A stretch of DNA of 20,651 nt, taken from positions 1 to 20,651 of IMG/VR virus record IMGVR_UViG_3300030328_003971; one strand, given 5' to 3'. Origin of the DNA: a virus. Shown here piece by piece: positions 1 through 4,586 of this stretch. Numbering within the stretch: the first letter of the stretch is position 1; every line of letters begins with the position of its first letter. Under the pieces are notes generated by a model. The model saw only the letters and a list, made by a program, of their open reading frames with translations. It ran no database searches and was not told where the DNA came from. Both the position numbers and the translations under genes were made by a program.

Positions 1-2
1 GG

Positions 3-80
3 TGGATTAAGGTAAACCCTTACGTGCTTGACTGGATTGAAAATATGGCATGGAAGAAATTCCAAGGCATGTGCCAGTAA
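3..80 (+). CDS. C-terminal fragment of an unidentified protein
   Basis: Only the last 25 codons lie in the window, open from base 3 to the TAA at 78-80. The readable tail is WIKVNPYVLDWIENMAWKKF followed by QGMCQ. It is rich in Trp and other aromatic residues, and too short to assign. The other two forward frames stop within the first 15 bases, so this frame is the only candidate. A hairpin terminator follows 14 bases after the stop, which supports a real gene end. The bases around the stop (GTGCCAG, then TAA, then a CTGTCCACTAA stretch) recur almost exactly at the end of the next gene, at 394-420. Confidence 0.6.
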   Translation, partial: WIKVNPYVLDWIENMAWKKFQGMCQ

Positions 81-94
81 GTAAACTGTCCACT

Positions 95-120
95 AACCCC
101 TTTACAGGGGTTTATTTTTT
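95..120 (+). terminator. Rho-independent terminator after the first partial gene
   Basis: AACCCC (95-100) pairs with GGGGTT (107-112) around a six-base loop, followed by a T-rich tail to base 120. The next -10 box begins three bases later, so termination and re-initiation are packed together. Confidence 0.75.
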
Positions 121-135
121 GCTATATTAAAAACA
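120..135 (+). promoter_or_regulatory. Extended -10 promoter, probably giving a leaderless mRNA
   Basis: TGC-TATATT (120-128) is an extended -10 element. The ATG at 135 begins exactly where transcription would be expected to start, about seven bases after the box. There is no recognisable -35; that position falls in the preceding terminator. No ribosome binding site fits between the box and the ATG. Confidence 0.5.
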
Positions 136-407
136 TGAACACATCATTATTCACTCAGGCAAAGGACCTTTCTTACAGGTTTCCAGTTGAACTTAAAAGG
201 ACCTTCAAATCAAAGAGAGTAGATTTTTACTCTTACCTTGGTTCTGATCAGTATAGAATTGAACATCGTGCAGGTGATCAATTTTCAGTAGTGGAAATGT
301 ATGAGGTTAACCCTATTGAATGGCAAACCCGTACCGTTTCAGTCTTTGGCGACTTATTGGATGCTGTTGAATTCACCAGAGCACTTCACTATAGTGCCAG
401 TTGGTAA
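135..407 (+). CDS. Small hypothetical protein, 90 aa
   Basis: I do not recognise this family. The protein is soluble, with no signal peptide or membrane segment. It mixes charged and aromatic residues, with a basic patch (LKRTFKSKRVDFYSY) near residues 20-34 and a short helix-like C-terminal part (FGDLLDAVEFTRALHY). The start is the first ATG after the -10 box at 123-128, and the stop is followed by a strong terminator, so this is a monocistronic unit. The 3' end repeats the sequence around the end of the preceding gene (GTGCCAGT, then a GTAAA and GTCCACTAA stretch), which suggests shared intergenic cassettes. It may be an early-expressed host-takeover protein, but that is only inferred from its position and promoter type. 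Confidence 0.75.
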   Translation: MNTSLFTQAKDLSYRFPVELKRTFKSKRVDFYSYLGSDQYRIEHRAGDQFSVVEMYEVNPIEWQTRTVSVFGDLLDAVEFTRALHYSASW

Positions 408-417
408 AGTGTCCACT

Positions 418-442
418 AAATCCCCCACTGTGGGGATTTTTT
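418..442 (+). terminator. Rho-independent terminator
   Basis: AAATCCCC (418-425) pairs perfectly with GGGGATTT (432-439) around CACTGT, and a T run ends at 442. It directly abuts the next extended -10 element. Confidence 0.85.
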
Positions 443-457
443 GCTATTATTAAAGAG
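442..457 (+). promoter_or_regulatory. Extended -10 promoter for the two-gene unit 480-804
   Basis: TGC-TATTAT (442-450) directly follows the terminator T tract. The next bases, TAAAGAGTCAACCAATC, match the leaders of other genes in this block. The predicted start is near 457, giving a leader of about 23 bases without a Shine-Dalgarno sequence. No -35 is visible. Confidence 0.6.
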
Positions 458-479
458 TCAACCAATCAAACACAATTTT

Positions 480-605
480 ATGTTCGTTGATCCCCGTTTC
501 GAAGATGATGCCCTATCAGCACTAATGGAAGAGGCATTTTTGGATGATTCTGAAGAAACCAAGTTTGACGTTGAGCAGTATTTCAACTCAGACATTGATT
601 ACTAA
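480..605 (+). CDS. Acidic 41-residue peptide
   Basis: This short gene starts at the first ATG after a promoter-like leader and reads MFVDPRFEDDALSALMEEAF followed by LDDSEETKFDVEQYFNSDIDY. It is strongly acidic (about 14 Asp/Glu against 2 Arg/Lys), has an amphipathic helix-like first half, and has no cysteine. Its TAA is separated from the ATG of the next gene by a single base, so the two are probably translationally coupled in one transcript. The function is unknown. Small acidic phage peptides often bind a host enzyme or mimic DNA, but nothing in this sequence proves either. Confidence 0.65.
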   Translation: MFVDPRFEDDALSALMEEAFLDDSEETKFDVEQYFNSDIDY

Positions 606-606
606 A

Positions 607-804
607 ATGAATTTCCCATCCGTAAACCCAACTGATTTCCACATGACAAATTACCCTTCAAGCATCTATTCTGAAATTGAACAGTTCTGTAATGAGAATG
701 AATTCACAGTGGATTACTTCTTAAGTGAATTTGCTCAAAAGGAAGAGCAGTTACAAAGACCATTCAGAGCATATAGAGGCAGGTCACCGCTAAACGATTG
801 TTAA
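607..804 (+). CDS. Conserved small cyanophage protein, 65 aa
   Basis: The same frame is open from further upstream (ATT codon around 544), but that stretch overlaps the 41-residue gene. The ATG at 607, one base after that gene's stop, is the sensible start. The product contains NYPSSIYSEIEQFCNENEF followed by TVDYFLSEF, a pattern I recall from short uncharacterised proteins in many T4-like cyanophages. It looks like a small helical protein with a basic tail (RPFRAYRGRSPL). The function is unknown. It ends 27 bases before a perfect GAAA-loop terminator and is co-transcribed with the acidic peptide upstream. Confidence 0.75.
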   Translation: MNFPSVNPTDFHMTNYPSSIYSEIEQFCNENEFTVDYFLSEFAQKEEQLQRPFRAYRGRSPLNDC

Positions 805-831
805 AAAACTTATTGTTTCAGTTTGTTACAG

Positions 832-853
832 AACCCCCGAAAGGGGGTTTTTT
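832..853 (+). terminator. Rho-independent terminator with GAAA tetraloop
   Basis: AACCCCC (832-838), loop GAAA, GGGGGTT (843-849), then Ts to 853. This is a very stable seven-pair stem. Confidence 0.9.
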
Positions 854-855
854 AT

Positions 856-871
856 TGGTACAATAACAGAG
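856..871 (+). promoter_or_regulatory. Extended -10 promoter for the basic protein gene
   Basis: TGG-TACAAT (856-864) is followed by AACAGAGTACCAAACG, the leader type shared in this block. The predicted start is near 871, about 22 bases before the ATG. The leader also contains CGAAATTCG (879-887), a small self-complementary element just before the start codon. Confidence 0.55.
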
Positions 872-892
872 TACCAAACGAAATTCGTTTTT

Positions 893-1294
893 ATGCCTGT
901 TAAGTCACCTGCTGCAAATCCTACAAAAACACGTAAGACCCGCACCCGTAAGACTTCACAAACCCGCACCCGTAAGGTTGCCACCCCTGCCAAAGTTGAC
1001 AAAGTGATTAAGGAAGTTCAGGCAGTGCTTGACACTCCTAAAGCAAAACCAACAAAGGCAAAACCAGTCGTAAGAAAAACAACTGTTAAGACAGTTTCAA
1101 AAGTAACCACACTTAAGAGACCGTCAACCGCCCGTTTAATCAGTCCTCAAAAATACCTTAAGGACATTCAGACACGTTGGGCGATTCACAATTATGAGAT
1201 TCAGGAATTACTCCGTGACTTCTCAAAAGGTTTTAAAGCAGTTCAACCCTACCATGCAGAGGCAGTCAAAACCGTCAAAGCATGGACAGTTTAA
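893..1294 (+). CDS. Lys/Thr/Pro-rich basic protein, histone H1-like
   Basis: A 133-residue strongly basic protein in two parts. Residues 1-82 are low-complexity and rich in Lys, Arg, Thr, Ala and Pro, with a short internal repeat (KTRTRKTSQTRTRK, residues 15-28) and further KAKPTKAKP-like segments. This resembles histone H1 tails and other disordered DNA-binding tails. Residues 83-133 look folded and helical (PQKYLKDIQTRWAIHNYEI, then a LLRDF segment). No acidic stretch or signal peptide is present. It is monocistronic, between its own -10 box and a strong terminator. A nucleic-acid-binding role, for example compacting or masking DNA early in infection, is inferred from composition only. Ribosomal-protein-like or structural roles are alternatives. 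Confidence 0.8.
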   Translation: MPVKSPAANPTKTRKTRTRKTSQTRTRKVATPAKVDKVIKEVQAVLDTPKAKPTKAKPVVRKTTVKTVSKVTTLKRPSTARLISPQKYLKDIQTRWAIHNYEIQELLRDFSKGFKAVQPYHAEAVKTVKAWTV

Positions 1295-1306
1295 GAACTG
1301 GCACAC

Positions 1307-1330
1307 AAGCACCCCACGGGGTGCTTTTTT
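1307..1330 (+). terminator. Rho-independent terminator
   Basis: AAGCACCC (1307-1314) pairs with GGGTGCTT (1319-1326) around a four-base turn, followed by a T run to 1330. The preceding bases AAGAACTGGCACACAA resemble those before other terminators in this block. Confidence 0.88.
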
Positions 1331-1334
1331 CATG

Positions 1335-1347
1335 TATTATTAAAGAG
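1335..1347 (+). promoter_or_regulatory. -10 promoter element for the 115-aa gene
   Basis: TATTAT (1335-1340) is followed by TAAAGAGTACCAAATC, almost identical to the leader at 451-467. There is no -35. The predicted start is near 1347, giving a leader of about 20 bases that lacks a Shine-Dalgarno sequence. Confidence 0.55.
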
Positions 1348-1366
1348 TACCAAATCAATTGCCCCT

Positions 1367-1714
1367 ATGCGTAAAATCGAAAGACAAATGAACTTTGCCC
1401 TTTCTAACAAAGGCGACTGGTCCAAGGATAATACCAGAGTTGAATTCAATGAATCAACAAACTGTTCAAATGTTTTTCTACATGGTCACAATATCGCAAC
1501 GTATGACCATGGGAACGCAGCATTGAAAATCAGTTCATGCGGTTGGGAGTCTGTAACAACCAAATCCAGACTAAACGCTATTTTCCAGGAAGTCAAACCA
1601 GGTTGTAGCGTATTTCAAAAGAATTGGGATTGGTTCGTTTCATTCCGTGGTGACATTCAATCATTTTGGGATGGCATGATTTTAGTTGATGGGCAGCATT
1701 TAGAGGTTGCCTGA
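1367..1714 (+). CDS. Small hypothetical protein, 115 aa, cyanophage-type
   Basis: The product starts MRKIERQMNFALSNKGDWSK and contains VFLHGHNIATYDHGN (residues 36-50) and GWESVTTKSRLNAIF (59-73). I associate this arrangement (an N-terminal RQMN..S..GDWS..NT block, an LHG-x-x-IA strand and a TTKSRLNA helix) with short uncharacterised proteins that recur in T4-like cyanophages. The C-terminal third is rich in Trp and Phe (NWDWFVSFRGDIQSFWDG), which suggests a compact beta fold. It has three cysteines and no transmembrane segment. The gene is monocistronic with its own -10 box and terminator. The function is unknown. Confidence 0.8.
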   Translation: MRKIERQMNFALSNKGDWSKDNTRVEFNESTNCSNVFLHGHNIATYDHGNAALKISSCGWESVTTKSRLNAIFQEVKPGCSVFQKNWDWFVSFRGDIQSFWDGMILVDGQHLEVA

Positions 1715-1734
1715 CCACATTAAGAACTGTCACT

Positions 1735-1757
1735 AAAACCCCGAAAGGGGTTTTTTT
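1735..1757 (+). terminator. Rho-independent terminator with GAAA tetraloop
   Basis: AAAACCCC (1735-1742), loop GAAA, GGGGTTTT (1747-1754), then Ts to 1757. Eight perfect pairs. Confidence 0.9.
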
Positions 1758-1759
1758 AT

Positions 1760-1775
1760 TGTTATAATAAAAGAG
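1760..1775 (+). promoter_or_regulatory. Perfect extended -10 promoter for the nuclease gene
   Basis: TGT-TATAAT (1760-1768) is a consensus extended -10. It is followed by AAAAGAGTAGTCAACCAATC, the same leader type as at 451-467. The -35 position lies in the terminator stem. The predicted start is near 1775, with a 22-base leader without Shine-Dalgarno. Confidence 0.65.
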
Positions 1776-1796
1776 TAGTCAACCAATCCCCACATT

Positions 1797-2330
1797 ATGA
1801 CCACATCTTATTTTAAAGGCGGAATTCAGAATGGCACCGTAGCAACCGATGCCCGTGCCCGTAAGTTGGACAATTACTGCAAAGAGTTGAGAGAGTCAGT
1901 TTTTTCCAACTTCAAAAGCGAAGAATTGACAGTTCAAAAGAAGTTAAACAAAGATCAAATTCCTGGTGGAATCGGTGCCTGTGAACCTGACGGCGGGGCG
2001 TGGTTTTATAAAGGCATTTTGATTGCAGTCTTTGAGGGTAAGAAACAACAAAACAGAGGGAACGCAATTGAAAGGTGGTTTAAGAATAATTTCATTTGCA
2101 GGTCAATTAATCCACAGGTTTCTTACGTGACCTTTGCCACGGGTGAGGGTGCCAAAGCAGACGGGACAATTGGCAAAGCGTTAAACATTGCCCACTTAAA
2201 CGGATTTAACAAATATGTACCAGGTGGGAATTCCTGCTTTATGAATACAGACACAATTGATAAAGAAGAAATGAATGGCATCATGCACGAAGTAATTCTT
2301 GAAAGAATGGAAGCAGTGGACAATCTGTAA
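1797..2330 (+). CDS. EcoRI-like PD-(D/E)XK endonuclease, compact
   Basis: The 177-residue product carries the signature of the EcoRI restriction enzyme family in the right order: EPDGG (63-67, Asp65), VFEGK (77-82 region, Glu80 and Lys82 as the ExK of the active site), then GNAIER plus KN (88-96), and a SYVTFATGEG strand (109-118). In EcoRI the matching residues are Asp91, Glu111, Lys113 and the GNAIER segment at about 140-145, which contacts GAATTC. The comparison is from memory. The protein is 100 residues shorter than EcoRI: only 8 residues separate Glu80 from GNAIER against about 29 in EcoRI, so the inner DNA-embracing arm is missing, as is much of the C-terminus. No methyltransferase lies beside it. 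It is monocistronic with the best -10 box of the block. Possible roles are attack on host or rival-phage DNA, or mobile-element-like cutting. It may not cut GAATTC. Confidence 0.75.
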   Translation: MTTSYFKGGIQNGTVATDARARKLDNYCKELRESVFSNFKSEELTVQKKLNKDQIPGGIGACEPDGGAWFYKGILIAVFEGKKQQNRGNAIERWFKNNFICRSINPQVSYVTFATGEGAKADGTIGKALNIAHLNGFNKYVPGGNSCFMNTDTIDKEEMNGIMHEVILERMEAVDNL

Positions 2331-2342
2331 ACCTACACACAA

Positions 2343-2363
2343 TTCCCCCTAACGGGGGACTTT
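2343..2363 (+). terminator. Weak terminator-like hairpin
   Basis: CCCCC (2345-2349) pairs with GGGGG (2354-2358) around TAAC. The tail is only CTTTCCCTTTA rather than a clean T run, so termination is probably partial and some transcription may continue from the nuclease gene into the next gene. Confidence 0.5.
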
Positions 2364-2368
2364 CCCTT

Positions 2369-2381
2369 TATAATAAGAATA
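2369..2381 (+). promoter_or_regulatory. -10 box placing the start at the ATG (leaderless)
   Basis: TATAAT (2369-2374) is a consensus -10, and the ATG at 2381 is seven bases downstream, where the transcript should begin. No Shine-Dalgarno sequence is possible in this arrangement. No -35 is visible. Confidence 0.55.
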
Positions 2382-3277
2382 TGAAAAACACCCATCTTGA
2401 GCACCCCGAAGATTGCATCCTCACAGGTAACCTATCTGTATTGGATGCTTTTTTATTGCCCCTTCTTATTACGTTAAAGATTGACGGTGCACCCGCTATC
2501 GTATGGGGCACTAACCCTGAGACGGGGAATTTCTTTGTTGGTACAAAATCCGTATTCAACAAAGTCAAAATCAAAATCAATGAATCACATTCTGACATTG
2601 AGCAAAATCATGATGGGCAAGTGGCGGATATTTTGCATTACTGTCTGGATAACCTGCCTGACCATGACGGAATTATTCAGGGTGACTTTATCGGGTTTGG
2701 CGGTGATGACATATACACCCCAAACACCCTGACCTATTTTTTTGATGAGGATGTAGATGCAGAGATAATTGTTGCCCCTCATACTTCCTATAGTGGGGAC
2801 TGTCTACGGGATGCCATAGCGTCACCCCTTATGGAAAATATGCAAAGCACGGAGACTTGTAAATTTGTTCAACCCCGTTCATTCATTCGTGGTGAGGTTG
2901 AGTGCTTTGATGATTTAGAAGATTCAATCAAGTTCGCAAAGCAAATGTCACAGGCAGTTGATTTTGTAGATGAGAAGGAAGCAAAGAGATTAAAGCAGGT
3001 TTTGAATTCCTGCATAAGGCAGGGCATAGAGATAGACTCTTATGATTTTCCAGGTAATGAGAATCTGATCGGACTCTGGTTACTGGTTAAGTCCATTAAG
3101 GAAGATGCCCTTTCACTCTGCCGTCATGAATCCGATTTTGACACATACTTAGGAGAGAATGAAATTCAGGGTGAGGGATATGTGATGCACACACAGCATG
3201 GCATGTATAAGTTGGTTCAACGTGAGGTCTTCTCATACGCTAATTTTAATAATCAAGGATCATTCCATTCTACATGA
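2381..3277 (+). CDS. Ligase-like nucleotidyltransferase (DUF6267-type)
   Basis: The 298-residue product has the motif set of covalent nucleotidyltransferases (DNA/RNA ligases and capping enzymes): motif I KIDGAP (Lys33 as the predicted AMP-accepting lysine), a GDFIGFG strand resembling motif III in the middle, motif IV EGYV (265-268) and motif V YKLV (Lys277). The N-terminal THLEHPED and the FFVGTKSVF segment match a phage family I recall as DUF6267, common in T4-like cyanophages. No OB-fold domain follows motif V, so it is a bare catalytic core. It lies 50 bases after the EcoRI-like nuclease with its own leaderless -10 box. The reaction is probably adenylylation of an RNA, DNA or protein end; the substrate is unknown. 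The C-terminus may be frame-shifted (see the finding at 3240-3355). Confidence 0.7.
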   Translation: MKNTHLEHPEDCILTGNLSVLDAFLLPLLITLKIDGAPAIVWGTNPETGNFFVGTKSVFNKVKIKINESHSDIEQNHDGQVADILHYCLDNLPDHDGIIQGDFIGFGGDDIYTPNTLTYFFDEDVDAEIIVAPHTSYSGDCLRDAIASPLMENMQSTETCKFVQPRSFIRGEVECFDDLEDSIKFAKQMSQAVDFVDEKEAKRLKQVLNSCIRQGIEIDSYDFPGNENLIGLWLLVKSIKEDALSLCRHESDFDTYLGENEIQGEGYVMHTQHGMYKLVQREVFSYANFNNQGSFHST

Positions 3278-3320
3278 ACAGTGGGCATCATTCGTTCGTG
3301 AATCAGACAGTTGTTTTGAT

Positions 3321-3338
3321 GGGGGCGTTGATGCCCCC
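3321..3338 (+). terminator. GC-rich hairpin without a T tract
   Basis: GGGGGC (3321-3326) pairs with GCCCCC (3333-3338) around GTTGAT. The T-run expected of a terminator is absent (CCGCCGTG follows), so this may be an RNA-stabilising stem or processing site rather than a terminator. The rest of 3278-3457 holds no clear gene. An AT-rich stretch with TATATAAAG (3430-3438) could be a weak promoter for the next gene. Confidence 0.45.
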
Positions 3339-3457
3339 CCGCCGTGTTTAATTCCTTAAGGTACCATTAGTCTACAAAGCACCCACTTCGACCTAGCTTT
3401 ATCTCTATATCTAAAAAAATCTGTGGCCATATATAAAGCAAAAAAGGAACACATGAA

Positions 3458-3631
3458 ATGCAAAAAAATCCCCAGAATATTTTTAGCACCATAGAGATCG
3501 ATCCAGTAAGTGGTGAGTATCATACAGTAATACCAGAAGAAGTAATAAACGAGATGGGATATTATGAGGACACAAGACTCCATTGGCGGATAGATGGAGG
3601 TGATGTTTACCTTACAGACGAAACAGATTGA
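3458..3631 (+). CDS. Small AbrB/SpoVT-like protein, 57 aa
   Basis: The ORF reads MQKNPQNIFSTIEIDPVSGE and then contains YHTVIPEEVINEMGYYEDT and LHWRIDGGDVYLTDETD. This is the layout of a swapped-hairpin AbrB/MazE-type domain: a strand, a PEE.I.E.G helix, a charged turn and a W.....G..YL strand. Similar 50-60 residue proteins recur in T4-like cyanophages. AAGGAA (3444-3449) sits eight bases before the chosen ATG at 3458. An ATG at 3453 opens another frame that stops after 13 codons, so it is rejected. AbrB-type proteins bind DNA as dimers, so a transcriptional role is possible but not shown. The stop codon is embedded in a consensus -35 box of the next promoter. Confidence 0.75.
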   Translation: MQKNPQNIFSTIEIDPVSGEYHTVIPEEVINEMGYYEDTRLHWRIDGGDVYLTDETD

Positions 3632-3663
3632 CAAGTGATATATAATGGAGTATAATGACTTGA
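3628..3663 (+). promoter_or_regulatory. Perfect sigma-70 consensus promoter
   Basis: TTGACA (3628-3633), a 17-base spacer and TATAAT (3651-3656) match the bacterial housekeeping consensus at all 12 positions with ideal spacing. A second TATAAT lies at 3641-3646. The predicted start is near 3663, 17 bases before the glycosyltransferase ATG. The -35 box overlaps the TGA of the preceding gene. It marks host-polymerase-driven, probably early, transcription. Confidence 0.85.
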
Positions 3664-3679
3664 AAGTAAGCTTATTAAA

Positions 3680-4432
3680 ATGGCAAAAGGATTTACAGTA
3701 AAGGCAACTGCACCAACCGTGAAGAAGCCTGAATGGGATTATGAGAAAGCAAAGGAGTTAGTCAAAGGAAAATCGATAGTCTTCTGTCTACCAGGTAGAG
3801 GAGTATCCTATGCATTTCTGAAATCTTTCGTACAACTTTGTTTTGATCTTGTACAAGCAAATGCAAGTATTCAGATTTCTCAAGATTATTCATCAATGGT
3901 CAACTTTGCCCGTTGTAAGTGTCTTGGAGCAAATGTTCTCAGAGGCCCAGATCAGTTACCATGGGATGGAAAATTAAAGTATGACTATCAACTTTGGATT
4001 GACTCTGATATTGTGTTTAATGCAGAGAAGTTCTGGCAGTTAGTCTTAATGGATCAAGACATAGCAGCAGGATGGTATGCTACAGAGGATGGCAGAACGA
4101 CCTCCGTTGCACATTGGTTAGAGGAAGACGACTTCCGTAACAATGGTGGAGTGATGAATCATGAAACGATTGAAAGTATCTCAAAGAGAAAGAAACCATT
4201 TACTGTTGATTATACAGGATTTGGATGGTTATTGATTAAGAAGGGTGTCTTTGAGCATGAGGGTTTAAAGTATCCATGGTTTGCTCCGAAGATGCAAATA
4301 TTCGAATCAGGGCAAGTACAAGACATGTGTGGAGAAGATGTTTCTTTCTGTCTTGATGCAAAAGATGCAGGTTTCGAAATCTGGTGCGACCCACGGGTAC
4401 GTGTAGGGCATGAAAAAACAAGAGTTATATAA
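3680..4432 (+). CDS. GT-A-fold glycosyltransferase-like protein
   Basis: The 250-residue product looks like a family-2-type glycosyltransferase. Residues 32-37 (SIVFCL) form a first strand, followed by a helix, ISQDYSSMVNFARC (66-79), and the metal/sugar-nucleotide DxD motif in WIDSDIVF (DSD at 108-110). The second half has DYTGFGWLLIKKGVF, a GED acidic motif (218-220) and a terminal GHEK (His244), as expected for the catalytic base and metal-binding His of GT-A enzymes. The first 20 residues are a basic, probably flexible tail. It is the first gene after the perfect sigma-70 promoter and overlaps the next gene by 23 bases. The acceptor is unknown: host surface glycans, virion proteins or modified DNA bases are all possible. 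It could also be a virion-associated member of the fold. Confidence 0.8.
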   Translation: MAKGFTVKATAPTVKKPEWDYEKAKELVKGKSIVFCLPGRGVSYAFLKSFVQLCFDLVQANASIQISQDYSSMVNFARCKCLGANVLRGPDQLPWDGKLKYDYQLWIDSDIVFNAEKFWQLVLMDQDIAAGWYATEDGRTTSVAHWLEEDDFRNNGGVMNHETIESISKRKKPFTVDYTGFGWLLIKKGVFEHEGLKYPWFAPKMQIFESGQVQDMCGEDVSFCLDAKDAGFEIWCDPRVRVGHEKTRVI

Positions 4433-4586
4433 AATCATCGTAGATGGTAAAGAACTGTTTACGGCACTAGGACAAGGAGAATACTTTAATAGGATGGAGG
4501 ACTTATCTCTTGAATATTATCAGACAGGTTCTCCACATCCTGATAATATACAAACAGAAACTTATTTGGAGGACATAGATGGCTAA
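4410..4586 (+). CDS. Small conserved cyanophage protein, 58 aa
   Basis: It begins inside the end of the glycosyltransferase gene (23-base overlap, +1 frame) and reads MKKQELYKIIVDGKELFTAL, then GQGEYFNRMEDLSLEYYQTG and SPHPDNIQTETYLEDIDG. The YKI.VDG strand, the EYF..M.DL...YY.TG.PHP helix and the acidic tail match a short protein family I recall from many T4-like cyanophages. The function is unknown. The overlap implies translational coupling with the glycosyltransferase. Its last eight bases overlap the next gene. Inside it, GGAGG (4568-4572) is the ribosome binding site for that next gene. Confidence 0.75.
   Translation: MKKQELYKIIVDGKELFTALGQGEYFNRMEDLSLEYYQTGSPHPDNIQTETYLEDIDG

Noticed and set aside
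544-606. Upstream extension of the 65-aa gene by 21 residues
   Set aside because: The stretch overlaps the 41-residue acidic gene and has low protein-like character. The ATG at 607, one base after that stop, starts the recognisable protein.
3430-3438. TATATAAAG as a T4 late promoter for the AbrB-like gene
   Set aside because: It deviates from TATAAATA, whereas the copy at 4772-4779 is exact. Without transcript data it is too weak to call.
3356-3634. Minus-strand 92-residue ORF with a membrane-like composition
   Set aside because: It runs antisense to the AbrB-like gene and the sigma-70 promoter, has no ribosome binding site or promoter, and every supported gene in the window is on the plus strand.
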